Positions 22,330 to 34,086 of a DNA stretch of 64,000 nt are shown one piece after another. How positions within the stretch are numbered: position 1 is the first letter of the stretch; the number at the start of each line of letters is the position of its first letter. The notes under the pieces were generated by a model, which was not told the origin of the DNA, made no database searches, and saw only the letters and a program-made list of their open reading frames with translations. Source of the DNA: Neopestalotiopsis rosae (Eukaryota > Ascomycota > Sordariomycetes > Amphisphaeriales > Sporocadaceae); contig JALGAS010000005.1 in NCBI GenBank assembly GCA_023078685.1, forward strand, positions 744,001-808,000, written 5' to 3'. The position numbers and the translations under genes are program-made.

Positions 22330-23482
22330 ATGGGCAAGAAGAAGAGAAAGCAACCCAACGTCGAGGAGCTCCTGGCGCGACCATGGTGTTACTACTGCGA
22401 GCGAGATTTTGAAGATCTCAAGCTCTTGATTTCGCATCAAAAGGCAAAGCATTTCAAGTGCGACCGATGTGGGAGGAGGCTGAACACAGCTGGAGGTAAA
22501 CGCGCCCCAAGTTTCCCTTTCAAGAGCGTCGGGGCAAACCCTTAATTGTTCGCGTCTTTCGCTAACCCGCAACCTTTTGCGCAGGTCTATCCGTGCACAT
22601 GAATCAAGTTCACAAGGAGTCATTAACACTTGTCGAGAATGCGCTTCCGAACCGGCAAGGTCTCGAAGTGGAGATCTTTGGTATGGAGGGTATTCCCGAG
22701 GATGTAGTCCAACAGCACAACCAGCGCCTCATCCAGAACTTCTATCAAGCACAAGCCGATCGCTTTGCTGCGACCGGTAACCCGCCGCCAGGACAAAGTG
22801 GCAAGGAAGGCCCAGTCAAGAAGATCAAGATTGAGACGGCGGATGAGATCAAGAAGCGGCTGGCCGACCACCGCGCAAGAGTGTCTGCACAGAAGGCTGC
22901 AAATGGTGGCGTTGCGAATCCGACACCTCCCTTGGGCCTTAACGGCCAAAGTCCCGGTCAAAACGTGAGTATTTCTCGAAGCAGATATGATAGCACTCGA
23001 ATTACTGACAATTGTTTATACAGAACTCACCATTTCCTCCGCCAGGCGGCCAGTACCCCCAGGGCTTCCCTCCTCAGGGAGTCCCTGGCTTCTCTCCTCC
23101 ACCGCAGTACCCTCAGGGCGGTTTCAATTACCCCCCGGGCAATCTCCCTGCAAGACCCGGAGGCAACCTGCCCGCGCCTCCTGGCTTGCCAGCACGACCA
23201 GGCCAGCCAGGGTACGCCAGCACGGTGGACGAGCTTGTGGCTGGTGCTGCACGGCAAGGCGACAACATTGATCACCTCATCAGAAGCCTTGAGTCTGGTG
23301 AGAAGCAAGCACAGAAGCCTAGTGCAGGCACGCCCACAGCATCAGAACAGCCACCGGCAGAGGAGAAGAAGTCCAAGAAGGACAAGGATAAGAATGTCAA
23401 GATGATATACGACGATGAGATCAGTCCGGAGGAGCGGCTGGCGCTTATGCCAAAGTATGCATATGTGCCAGCTGCGGCTTAG
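22330..23482 (+). CDS. C2H2/BED-type zinc-finger protein, BuGZ/ZNF207-like
   Basis: Exons 22330-22495, 22585-22964 and 23024-23482 (introns 89 and 59 bp), 334 residues. The N-terminus [27 protein letters not shown] is the signature of the ZNF207/BuGZ family. Two C2H2 fingers follow: C20, C23, H36, H41, then C44, C47, H60, H65. The first intron falls inside the second finger. The middle is Lys/Glu-rich ([17 protein letters not shown]). The C-terminal half has a Pro/Gly/Gln low-complexity segment ([19 protein letters not shown]) and ends MPKYAYVP. Human BuGZ acts in kinetochore/spindle assembly and RNA processing; the fungal role is less defined. This looks like a conserved housekeeping gene inserted between accessory metabolic genes. 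Confidence 0.88.
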
Positions 23483-24343
23483 ATGAGCTGGAAGATTGTG
23501 GTAGTTGTATAATAGCTATAAATCTGTGGTCCTTGCTACGCCGAGACGAGGTTTCGAAGCAGCAACAGCAGACACAAAAGGTTAATCAGGACGGCGCAAA
23601 TCTTACGAATTCAGGGATCTCAATCCATGAGCGGGTCGCCGACATTTACCATAATTCCATCACTTCCCGGTCTGGCCCTTGACTGCCGCTTATTTGAGTA
23701 TCATGATCTATTTCCCCCCTTGCTGAATATGTTCTCTTATATGTGAAGTCTCTGAGTCCTGGGTGTATATATATCTGACCAGAAAAGAAAAAACACCTGA
23801 AGCACCAGTTTCCATGTAGATGATGGAACTCCGTAGGAACTTGACAAAAGGATCTTGATGATGCTGGCCGGAGTCCAATCACACCTTCGCAAGCTCCAGA
23901 GTCGACTGGACACACGTGAAAAGTGCTGATGGGATAACGTCGTTGGCCGTCAAGAGGGACTCCACTGTAAGCATGCTGTCGACTCAAAATGGCAAGCAGC
24001 TCACACATGCTCAACCGCGACAGGCGAAGGCCACGCCTCATCATTTCCTGTAAACAACGAAATCTCCTCAAATAGTGGGTTTCGGTTAATGATGCGGCGC
24101 CGTTCCATTCCCGGGGTTTGAGAAGATTTTGGCTATAGGATTGGTTGAATACGCCATTGATCTTCAAATACATGCAGCGTCCAGGATGGAGTCACTGATT
24201 ATGGTGCGTTCGACATTCAATTTATTTGTCACGGACCAAAAGTCGTTCACAGTGGACAGGAAAGAGACATAAATAGGCGTCTTCTTCTTGCTGTGATATA
24301 CTATCCTGACAGAACATTCTCAAATGCGCATAATTCGTAGACC
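23483..24343. other. Intergenic region BuGZ-like gene / SDR 1
   Basis: 861 bp. No gene or repeat recognised. The right end presumably holds the SDR promoter. Confidence 0.45.
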
Positions 24344-25377
24344 ATGGCCGACCCCTATCCCTTCAGTAAAAGGGTGATTGCCATCACCGGCGCCAGCCGC
24401 GGCACCGGGCTGGCGCTGACGCGATACCTCCTCGTCCGCGGCGCCGCCGTCTACATGGCCGCCACGAGCGAGGCCAACCTCGCCAAGGCGCTGGAGGATA
24501 TCAAGCGCGACGTCCCCGGCGTCGATGAGCACCGCGTCATGACCTACCCGGTCGATATCGGCAAGTCTGAACAGGTCAAGGCTTGGATCGAGGCGACCGT
24601 GGCCAGATTTGGCCCTTTGGACGGAGCTGCCAATGTTGCTGGTGAGTTTGGATCCCCCGGCCCCTTCCCGCCCGGTCTGCAACAGCGTTGTAAATCTGTC
24701 CAACAAATTTTTTACCCAAAGTTCTTGACAATGGCTTCAACTTGTAGCACAAATGATGCCGAGGATCTGGCCTATAGAGATCTTGCCCCTAGAGGATGTG
24801 TCGCAGTGTCTCCACGTGAACGTGGTCGGCACCTTCAACTGTCTGCAGAACGAGCTCAAGAATATGAAGAGGGGAGGGAGCATCGCCAACTGTGGCAGCA
24901 TATTGAGCGGCTACTCGTCGGAGGGCGTCTCGGCGTATTGCGCCGCAAAGCACGCCGTCGTGGGCCTGACCAAGGCGGCTGCCTATGAAGGTGCCGCCAA
25001 GAATATCCGGGTCAATGTCCTTAGTCCTTAAGTTCAATCTTTTTCTTTTTTCTGATAGGCCTCACGTTCGTCTGCCATTTTTCCAACGACGTATTCCGAG
25101 ATGCTCTGCGGCTGACCCGAGAATAAGTGGCTGTATCGATACCGATATGATCAGACAGCCTCTCATCATGCCGAATGGCGAGGGCTGGACAGTCACGGAA
25201 GACGACAACCTCACATCCATCATCAAGCGCTGGGCCAAGCCTGAAGAGATTGCCGCGTCAATTGCTTTCCTGCTTGGCGACGAATGCAGGATGATAACCA
25301 GGCAAGAGTGGAGGGTCGACGGAGGGTGGCTAGAGAGTGACTATGTTGGAGGGCATGAAGACTACAAACACGAATAG
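24344..25377 (+). CDS. Short-chain dehydrogenase 1; intron-2 donor mutated, possibly non-functional
   Basis: Family-consistent exons are 24344-24641, 24748-25027 and 25128-25377 (275 residues). The Rossmann motif is TGASRGTG (15-22) and the catalytic residues are S150, Y163 and K167 (SAYCAAKHA). Exon 3 resumes the conserved GCIDTDM block with correct phase only if exon 2 ends at 25027. There, the invariant GT of the donor reads TT (TTAAGT at 25028-25033), so intron 2 lacks a normal 5' splice site. No nearby GT restores the frame. Without splicing the protein stops at TAA after ...NVLSP, losing about 83 residues including part of the substrate-loop region. Either a recent pseudogene, a truncated protein, a rare non-canonical intron or a sequencing error. 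It converges on the ALDH gene. Confidence 0.7.
25028..25127 (+). other. Defective intron of SDR 1
   Basis: 100 bp intron by comparison with the family. The acceptor AATAAG ends at 25127, with a GCTGAC branch site about 12 bp upstream. The donor is TTAAGT instead of GTAAGT, a single G-to-T change at position 25028. The codon split CC|T fits the expected Pro before Gly-Cys-Ile-Asp-Thr. Confidence 0.6.
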
Positions 25378-25566
25378 AAACAAGCAATGAGGGCCGGACT
25401 TTTGTAGCATAAAGACTTGTCAGATTGGGAGCTCAAGACCTGGGAATGAAGGACGCGAGGATAAGTACGGATATTTCTCAAGTCTGCCCCATACCATTGT
25501 CTCTCAAAGATGCGGACGTATTGTTATCACCACTAGCACGTCAGAAGTGTTGGACAATCCAATGCT

Positions 25567-27187
25567 TTAGAATTGCCCTTCCAATGTCAAAGTTCCTGCT
25601 TTCGTGATCATGAATTCATTGATGGCAATATCCTTGCCGCTCTCTTTCCCTGCGCCACTGTCCTTGATACCACCAAAGGGGGTTTCTGCAGCAGAGCAAC
25701 TGCCAGTATTCTGTTTCGTGTCAGTACAATCATCAATGAGAATGGCTGCTGAATCTCCATCGACTTACCAATCCGATCATACCAGCCTCAAGGTTTTCAA
25801 ACAGCCGCCAGAGACGGTTAACGTCCTTGGTGAATACGTAGCTGGCTAGACCCATGCTCGTATTATTTGCCCGCTTGACTACCTCCTTTTCTGTCTCGAA
25901 CACATAGATGCCAAGAATGGGAGCAAAGTTCTCTTCACAGCTCATGAACATGTCGTCGGCCATGTTGGTAAGGATTGTTGGAGCCATGAAGTATCCTTCC
26001 GGATAGTCATCGACCTTGTGTCTGCGGCCATTGCCAATTGCGAGCTTGGCGCCAGCACTCACAGCATCCTTTACCAGTTCCTCTGCATTGTCCAGACCTC
26101 TCGATGTGGTCACTGGTCCCATGGTTGTTCCCTGCGTCATTCCGTGGCCAACTTTCAAGGCCTTGGTCTTTTCGACGAGCTTTTCCAGGAAGGCATCGTG
26201 GATTCCGTCTTGCACGTATACTCTGTTTGCAGTAATGCAAGCCTGACCCGCGTGGCGCCATTTGAGACCCATGAGCTGTTCGACTGCGTGGTCAATGTTT
26301 GCATCGTCAAAGACAATGAATGGACAATTTCCGCCCAATTCGAGGGTCGCCTTCTTCAGATTTCTTGCACAGAGGCCAGAGATAATTTTTCCAACACGTG
26401 TGGAGCCCGTGAACGTCACCTTCTTGACAGCTGGATGGAGGGATAGCGCTTCGGCCAGTGAAGGTGTGTTCTCTAGGCTCGTTGGTATTACATTGAGAGC
26501 ACCAGCCGGAAAGCCTGCTTTGATGGCCAAGTATGCAAGAGCTGTGGCAGTGAATGGAGTCTCGGGAGACGGTTTAACGACCATGGTACAGCCGGCAGCA
26601 AGAGCAGCGCTCGCCTTTCGGAGAAGTAGGGCGATTGGAAAGTTCCAAGGAACGAGGGCGGCGACAACACCGATGGGCTGCTTGATGACCAAAGATCGTC
26701 TCCCAGCGATGGCGGCTACCGTTGTGGTTCCAGTAATCCGGTCGGCTTCTCCCATAAACCACCTATGTAGTAATTAGGATCGAGTACTTGTCTGGTTATC
26801 ATGAACGTACCAAACAAAGCTGAGGCCATAGTCCACCTCTGCCTGGGCTTCCGCTAGTGGCTTTCCTGTCTCGTGCACCAGGATCCGGGCCAAGTCATCT
26901 TTTGATTCCTCAATCAGTTGATGCCACTTTGACAATAGCTGAGCCCGTCGCCGCGGGGTGTACTTTGAGTAGCTGTCAAAAGCTACATGGCACGAGTGGA
27001 CCGCCGTCTCGACATCGTCGGTAGTTGCATCCGCACACTCAGCCCACGGCTTGCCGGAGCCGGGGTCGACGACGGCGAAACGGCCGCTGCGTCGTGCCGG
27101 CATCCATTTGCCGTGGATGTAGCAGTCATATTGAAGTAAACCTTCGTCCTGCAGCTCAAACGGCCTGGCTTCTTGCTTCTCGCCCAT
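25567..27187 (-). CDS. Aldehyde dehydrogenase, succinate-semialdehyde dehydrogenase type
   Basis: Exons in gene order: 26811-27187, 25769-26762 and 25567-25710 (introns 48 and 58 bp), 504 residues. Conserved ALDH features: VPWNFP, the FTGSTRVGK cofactor loop, general base E257 (TLELGG) and nucleophile C291 (HAGQACITANRVYV). The C-terminus TPFGGIKDSGAGKESGK is of SSADH type. The family oxidises succinate semialdehyde or related omega-oxo acids with NAD(P)+, for example in the GABA shunt, but SSADH-like paralogs act on other aldehydes. Length is normal and all catalytic residues are present. It lies convergent to the damaged SDR 1; both could belong to one catabolic route. No mitochondrial presequence is evident. 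Confidence 0.93.
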
Positions 27188-28695
27188 GTTGGAGACGACT
27201 TGTGCAATGTATGGTTATAGTGGGAGATGAACCAGACCGAGCTGTGACTTTATGCGAGAATCCGACCTCATGTGATTCCAATGCCCGAATGATTGATGAA
27301 AGCAAATGCTGCCGAGTGTTGAAACCTAATGTTGGACGAGTATCACTTTCCCCACATCACCATTGCGTCTTAGTTCAATGCTTGTGCAACTGGGGATGGG
27401 ATTCGGAGCAGGTACATAAAATGTCGGAAGCTGCGAAGGTGCAGTGCGGGGGAACCACAAAATCCACAAAGAAGTTGTTTGCGAACTCCATTCTTTCTTT
27501 CATCTTGGCATCCGGTTATTGCTAAGATCAGAGGACATCCACGATCAATTCTTCCGGCTCATCATGGCCCTCTTCTAATCTGACCATTTTCCAGTTTTGT
27601 TTTGTGACGGAATATTAATTTGAATCGATAAAGTCTTCTACATGTAAAATGGCTGTCTTTCTTTTAAGCTGCTCCTTGCCCCACAGCTAATCTATAACTC
27701 ACAGTCCTATCATGGTCATACTGACCTAAATCATATTTTGACAATGACTCGCAATCTGTCTGCACTATAGAGCCCTGCGTGGCAGCCACGAAATTGAGAT
27801 TTAACAAAAAGTAGAGTCAATTATGGTGAGGCCTATATTTCTGCCATCACCTGAACTAATGTACATGGCATGCCACGTCGAGTCTCTCGTCCTTCTTTTC
27901 GCTCGAATTGAGAAATCGTTCTTGACTCCGAGCTAATCTAGGAGTCATCATTCGACTGGCCTGATGAAGCACCACGCTTGAAGAATGCGCCTACAAAAGA
28001 AGAACAAAACCTATGGCTCTTTACATCACCCGGTATCAAGTCAACGCAAATATGCACACTCAGAGACTCTCCTTGTTTTGAATGAGCGTGCTAATTCGAA
28101 AGGTTCCAAGGATCATTCTTTGAAAGGGAAACTCGATATTCAGAGCAATTCCTGCTCAAGTTCGGTCACTTTGACTCTTGGCGCCTACCGCTCTTCGGTG
28201 CAAGGCACGAAGTTACAACATCGTTTCACTTTTCCCAGTCGGCCATTTATAAAGCAAAATAAACACTTCGCTTTCAACAACCCACGAGCCACAGGTCACA
28301 GTGGTGTAGTGGTTCTCGCTCCGCTCCTAGAAATCTTGTATCTCTAGCTCTCTCTCCTGCTGGGTCCGCCCTCCCCCAGCCTTTTTGTTCGAACACCCGA
28401 AGTTCCTGCCGTTCCTCATTTTCCTTCCCTTTTACCCCGTCCCAAACATAGTTGCTATCTTGAAAAATTCCAGAAATATCCATCAGACGAGAGTAATCGT
28501 TTGAATTCTGGAATCAACCTTGCCTCACAGTGTACTCTTCAATGGTATCCAGTCACAGAGGTCCAGCACCTATGACTGACTACTTCTGTATTCACCAGCT
28601 TATTGTCGGGAAGCATGACTGAGTATTTGATTCTTCTAACTCCCCCTTGCTCTTTGAGACGTGTAGAAGCCCGAAGCGTGCTCCTGGTACTCCAA
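27188..28695. other. Intergenic region ALDH promoter / receptor B 3' flank
   Basis: 1.5 kb without a protein gene. It holds the tRNA-like fragment at 28294-28386 (separate entry). The rest is AT-rich and includes the ALDH promoter next to 27187. Confidence 0.45.
28294..28386 (+). other. tRNA-Val-like 5' fragment with Pol III A box
   Basis: GGTCACAGTGGTGTAGTGG (28294-28312) resembles the 5' half of a eukaryotic tRNA-Val and contains a perfect A box (28302-28312). It is preceded by TTTATAAAG and CAACAACC, as found upstream of tRNA genes. A 6 bp stem GCTGGG/CCCAGC occupies the T-arm position (about 28360-28380) and a T5 run ends it (28382-28386). No acceptor 3' strand or good B box is present, so it is a relic or tRNA-derived element rather than a working tRNA. 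Confidence 0.3.
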
Positions 28696-30009
28696 CTACA
28701 CCACCTCAACGTTGCGCACCACACGAATCCCGTTATCCCCCGCATGCTCGATATTCTCGCACGTGCGATCAGGATGCACCGTCGATTCGGCGCGGGAAAA
28801 GCAGATGATCGTTTCACAGCTGCCCAGTGGTATGCTTCCTTCATGGCCACGGGCATCCATGACCACACCGCCGCTGTCATCATCGCATTCTTCGTTTTGA
28901 GAGCAACGGCGCGCTCTCCTGTCCCCGTGGAGTCCCAGAACACGTACACGAGCCACGAAAATGGCGCGCACCATGCATGAATGCACTAGCTGGGCTGGAT
29001 ACAGAATGCCGGGCAAGTTGATGCATATGACTGACATGGCGATTTCGGCATTGAACCAGATGAGGGCGTCTGCGGTCAAGTCTAAAAAACAATTAGCAGA
29101 TGGTGCCGGGTGACAAGGTCTTTGGCACCGGAACGTCTACGACATACTGTTCTGAAGTATGATCATGGTTCGACAAAAAGCCACGGCGGCAACTCTGTAT
29201 GATCGCTCTGGTAAGCAAGACCGTAGGATATTGTGCTAATTTGTCACAGGGCTGGCTGCTCACATATAGCCACAAAAGAAGACCCCGCTTATCTGAATCC
29301 GCCGTTTTGTTTGCATTTTCAGTTTCCAAAGCTGTGGAATGGGCATGACAAGAATGATGATGTCGATGATGACACTGGACAGTCCACCGCGTACCCATTG
29401 TTGACTCAGATTGTCGGAGCAAGATCCATCGACTAATTTTCTCCAAACAGGCAGGGTGGGGTGGCACATTAATATGAGATTGAAGAGTGTAGCCAGTATC
29501 CATATAACATTCATGGACTGTACCAGCCACAATGCATATCGAAACCTGGACCTGTCCACGGAGAAAACACGGGCGTAGAATAGCAGTGCTGAAGCTCTGC
29601 TAAACGCCGTGCCTGTGCTGAAGATGAAATAAATTATCCAGAAAAGTTTCGTGTACACTTCTGCAGCAGGTAGTGACATAGGCTCCATGTAAGGTACAAA
29701 GAAAGTGTTGAAAAGTACTAGAGATACAACACCTGTGGCAATATTGAAGGCCTCAAAATCAGTTCATCAGCACAATTCTTCGACCCTCTTCAAATGAAAT
29801 ATATGGGGTCTGTATAAAGAGTACTTGGGGATGCATACAGCTGCCACAAAAGCCGTCCAGTCATCGTACCAGAACATGTGTGGTGTTTTAGACACAGAAG
29901 ACACTGGCATCAAAGCTCGTGACCAGATTCGCATGATTGTCAGAAGACTTGGCACAATCATCATGGTGATGAAGAGCGGTCGCCAGCTTGATCGGTCGAA
30001 CTCAGCCAT
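28696..30009 (-). CDS. Rhodopsin-domain (PTH11-like) membrane protein B
   Basis: Exons in gene order: 29839-30009, 29264-29751, 29148-29194 and 28696-29081 (introns 87, 69, 66 bp), 363 residues. Helix 1 is PLFITMMIVPSLLTIMRIW, followed by the family FWYDDWTAFVAA segment. The middle has YFIFSTGTAFSRASALLFYARVF, the conserved W and Cys loop (CHPTLPVWRKLVDGSCSDN) and the SVIIDIIILVMPIPQLWKL helix. The last exon has ADALIWFNAEIAMSVICINLP. The tail is about 95 soluble residues. An upstream in-frame ATG (30063) would add 18 residues; 30009 was chosen because it leaves a normal short N-terminus. This is the second receptor-like protein in the metabolic region and it is not closely similar to protein A. 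Confidence 0.82.
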
Positions 30010-30571
30010 GTCGAGGATCAATAGTAGAGTGATGGGGTGTTGGCCAAATCGTCGAAATGTCACTTTTCAGAAGGATTGAACCCAGGAAATAGGGGACAGA
30101 AATAGATGCGACAAAGAACATTATTCAAGGACCGGTGACAAACAAGATCACTCCATGGGGATTCTCGACTTTTTGAATACCATGGGCGTAGCCTCATCAC
30201 TTGGTTGATCGTATGTATTGTGACCAATCAAGCTGCGAGCACCATAGAAGCATCGCTTAGACAAGTACGCCTTGGAGGTATGCGTGCATAGTCTGGGTCG
30301 CAAATACAACAGCACAAAAAAGCTGCCCCCAACGTACATTGCACCAACCAATGATGGACATTCTTGCGTCGCACCCAATTGGGGCCGAAACAAATCTCAC
30401 ATGTTGCACGAATATTCATGTAGCCTTGCGAAAAGTCGATTCTGCCAATGTACTTGGTCTTGAAATTCATCAAGTTTACCTCTTGTTCTACCTTGCAAGT
30501 ACTTGAAGAGAATGGATCATCAGTGGCTTCCTCTCAATTTCCCACTCCCAGTCCCTCTCTACACCTTGATC
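30010..30571. promoter_or_regulatory. Promoter region of receptor B
   Basis: 562 bp between receptor B start and the 3' end of SDR 2. No gene or clear element seen. Confidence 0.35.
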
Positions 30572-31621
30572 TCAAAACAAACGGACCGTAGTCGTCACTC
30601 CAGCGTCGATGAGCAAGCCCGTGCCATTGATGTAACTCGCGGCCGGGCTGCACAGGTAGGCAATGGTGTCGGACACCTCCTCGCACTCGGCCGCGCGCTT
30701 GATGGGCACGACGGCCGAGATGGCCCCCGCCACCTCGGGATTCTTCCTGAGCTCCTCGTCCAGCAGCGGCGTGCGCACCCACGTCGGGCACACGGCGTTG
30801 ACGCGAATGCCTGCTGGACAGTGATCCATAGCTTTTTTTTTGGTAAACAGTTAGCTTGTAATATTCCTGGTCTACTATAGTGCGATTGAAATATCTATTT
30901 CTCACCTGCCATCTTTGTGATTGCCAGATACGCGTGCTTGGAGATGGTGTACGAGGCCTTGCCAGGAAGGCCTACGTACGAGTTGGCCGAGGCGATGTTG
31001 ACAATGACGCCGCGGCCAATCTCGCGCGTGCCGTTGCGGCTGGTCCACATCTTCTGGTCCTGCTTGAGCATGGCGGCCACCTGCGCGCGCACGCAGACGA
31101 GGTTGCCGCGCGCGTTGATGTTCATGATGCGGTCGTAGTTGTCAATGTCGGTCTCGGCAATGGGAGCGTGGACGCCGTTGTCGACCTTTTGTGTGTGCGT
31201 GGGAAGATTGTAAGCCGATGTGAGATGACGGACTAATATCAATTAATCATCTTGTCAACTTACCCCAGCGGCATTGATGGCGTAGTCAAGGCGGCCGAAT
31301 TCCTTAACCACAAAGTTCACCATGGCCCGGACCGACTCATCGTCCGTGACGTTCATTTCAAAGGTGGTAGTTTGGTACTCCTTGTCGCTGGCGTACTTCT
31401 TGCTCTCTTCTGATGCCGCCTTGGCTGTGTCAAGATTCATATCGGCAAACACCACCACCTTGGCCCCGGCTTCGGCAAGCGAAAAAGCTGCCTCCCTGCC
31501 GATGCCACTGCCGGACTGAATAGAAAGAATGTGTCAGCAGTGTTGAAGTCAATTGGGAATATATTCTTCAACTCACACCAACCACTAGGGCGACTCCATC
31601 AAGCTGCGTACTGTTGATCAT
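30572..31621 (-). CDS. Short-chain dehydrogenase 2
   Basis: Exons in gene order: 31577-31621, 31264-31515, 30906-31185 and 30572-30831 (introns 61, 78, 74 bp), 278 residues. The coenzyme loop is VVGSGSGIG (13-21), a variant of TGxxxGxG without the Thr. The NAAG motif is split by intron 2. Catalytic S165, Y178 and K182 (ASYTISKHA) are present, and the C-terminus IRVNAVCPTWVRTPLL and INGTGLLIDAG are typical. The acidic residue after the second strand (FADMN) suggests NAD(H). A classical SDR of unknown substrate; similar fungal genes are often annotated as levodione or 3-oxoacyl reductases. It is in the same orientation as SDR 3, with receptor B downstream. Confidence 0.9.
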
Positions 31622-32320
31622 GGCGATGGCGTGTGACTGAAATTGGCCTGATAGAATAATCGAGCTATAAATGAAATTTGTGACAAAGTGTAAGGTAGAG
31701 GCTTAGAAAAAGGTCTTTATCCAGCAGATAAATACGTCCTTGGATCAAGGTATGTGTATCACGTCCTTGCAAGTATTGGCGCCAGTTATCCTGTGCCGTG
31801 TTGGTTGTGACATGGGACCCAAAAAAGTCTATGCATGGTTGTATCACACCTGGACCAACAGCCAACAGCCAACATGCGTACGGCAGAGTGATTCAGTCTT
31901 GGCTCCACCGGGCCGTATCCCTCGCAGTCCAGCGGCGCAGTCCCCACTGCGAACGTCGTACAGTGTTATTCTGTCTGTTCTGTACGCAACAGCTGGCCAA
32001 GCGCGGGACACAGCTCAATGTAAGGATGACTGCGGTCGATGTGATTCTTCGAATGGGTGATACTCCACAGCTTAGAGAATTGAAATTCGAGAATAGTGTT
32101 GGTGTCTCATTGCTAATATCCTCCGGGTTCATGTTCCAGATTGTCAGGATACATGCGACCCACGAAGAAGTTTGAAAAAAAAAAAAAAAAAACGACGAAC
32201 AACGTTTTGTCGCCACAATAGACACAGATGATACAAATCATAGAGCTCAGCCAAGATTTGGACAGCAGTGGCAACTGGCAACAATAATAAATGACTTGTA
32301 TTACTATCCTGCGTGTCCCA
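31622..32320. other. Intergenic region SDR 2 promoter / SDR 3 3' flank
   Basis: 699 bp. Contains an A18 run at about 32175-32192. No gene seen. Confidence 0.45.
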
Positions 32321-33205
32321 CTAGACACATCTTCCACCATCGACCTCGATATTGACTCCCGTGATGAAGGCTGCCTCGTCACTTGCTAGGTAGCACGTCG
32401 CATTGGCGACATCCGCTGGTGTTGATCCCCTACCGAGTGGCACGACGGAGAGGAAGGCCTTTCGGTTTTCCTCGGTATCGGGTTTCCCCAGGAAGAGGTG
32501 CGTCCTGAATGGCGTTATACAAATCAGCTCGTTCCGTTTCGGATATGAAGCTGAAAGAGTTCTGGGAAACTTACATGCCCGTTGTGCCTACAACAGGTGC
32601 AACCGAATTGAATCTGATGCCATGGGGCCCATACTCGACAGCCATAGTCTGGTGATACCAATTAGAGCAAGATTGTCAGAACAGAAAGCAGGGAGTGGAA
32701 TTACCTTTGTGGCATTGATGACGGCCGCCTTGGACGCATTGTACCACGTCAGCCGCGGCCGGGGCCTCACGCCGGCGGTCGAGGCAATCTGGATAAAGCA
32801 GGCGGGCTTCTTGGTCTCGAGAAAGTGCGGCAGCAGGACGCTGGTGGAGAGGTAGATGGACTTTACGTTGACGTTCATGACGAGGTCAAAGTCGGCGTCG
32901 GTCACGTCCTCGGTGGCCTTGTTGGCGTAGGTGATGCCCGCGTTGTTGACAATGATGTCGAGGCGGCCAAACTGCTCGAGGCTCTGCTTGAGCAGACGCT
33001 CCCAGTCCGCGCGCTTGGTCACGTCGGCCGCGGCAAAGGCGCACCCGAGCTCGTCGGCGACTTTTTGCCCGGACTCGGCCGACAGGTCCGCGACGATGAC
33101 CTTGGCTCCCTCTTCTACGAACTTTGTTGCTATGCCCTTGCCGAATCCGGACGCCCCACCGGTGACGATGGCGACTTTGCCTTCGAGACGAGGTGTGGGA
33201 GACAT
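32321..33205 (-). CDS. Short-chain dehydrogenase 3, FabG-like
   Basis: Exons in gene order: 32705-33205, 32575-32648 and 32321-32504 (introns 56 and 70 bp), 252 residues. TGGASGFG (15-22), IVADLS, VNNAG (86-90), catalytic S142, Y155 and K159 (WYNASKAA) and the C-terminal ITGVNIEVDGGR are all present. The Asp at the end of beta-2 (VADLS) favours NAD(H). The family comprises 3-oxoacyl reductase-like and glucose/polyol dehydrogenase-like enzymes; substrate is unknown. The start at 33205 is preferred over the longer frame at 33262 because it gives the standard N-terminus of about 10 residues before the Rossmann strand. Confidence 0.92.
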
Positions 33206-34086
33206 TGCGTATATATAGAATGGAAAATGTGTGCAAGGTGTAATTTTACTCAAGAACGACAAACTTATTTCAAGAAAATTTCATGGAGGACCTTTACTCC
33301 AGAAGAATAAATATGCCGAAATAAAACACAATGAGGACCGGAGACGTCGCCTCGGAAGTTCAAGGGACGGCCGCGGCCTTCGGGTAGTACGGTGCGGGGG
33401 GATATCTGGGGAAGCTGCAAGAGCCATCGGATCGAGTATAACTTGATTTGTTCTTTTCTCCCTCTGTTGTACATACAACCCACCGTAAGCATTGTGGCAA
33501 CCTTAATCCCGTCCATACGTGTACGTCTCTCCAAGTCTATCTCCAAATTGTGAGGACCAAGACCGGACCGGACCCCGCCAACCCGCTTTCACCCGTCTTG
33601 TGACTGCAGAGGACGATCCTCTCAAAGTATCGGTAGTGCATCACTACTAGCAAGAGAGGAACTTCCAGACCAATTATAATCGCTGACTTATTGCCGTTAT
33701 TCGCATACTAATGCCAGGGCGATTTCGACTACATACACATTAATAGTCTTTATGATGATATCAAGTGAAAGTCCCTTCGCAGAGCCGCTCATGCAATATG
33801 TATGTTCCTCAAACATCTGAAAAACTTTCCGTAAACCTTTTTTTTTTTTTTTTTTTTTTTTTTTTGGAACACATATGGAATGCTTCCTGTTCGTGTGCGT
33901 GCAGTTGCCCGTTGAGGGTAGGTGGCGTTGGCAACTTGAAGCACTTACTTGGCGATGGGACGCCTAGAACCATAGTCTACCACGCACTTGAAAAAAAGTC
34001 CAGCCTTGGAGGCTATGAATACCGCCTGATACCTAATAACACCGGCAAAATAGATCTCATGGTCATATATATCGACAGAAAGTTGT
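33206..34086. other. Intergenic region SDR 3 promoter / uncharacterised gene
   Basis: 881 bp. It contains a T28 homopolymer at 33838-33865. No gene seen; the C-terminal exon of the next gene could be longer if an alternative acceptor were used. Confidence 0.45.
33838..33865. repeat. T28 homopolymer
   Basis: Uninterrupted run of 28 T. It may be a slippage tract or the tail of an old retroposed sequence on the - strand. The sequence to its right shows no recognisable element. Confidence 0.5.

Noticed and set aside
30068..30080. GGGTTCAATCC on the - strand, resembling a B box
   Set aside because: No T stem and no A box upstream; lies in the 5' flank of receptor B.
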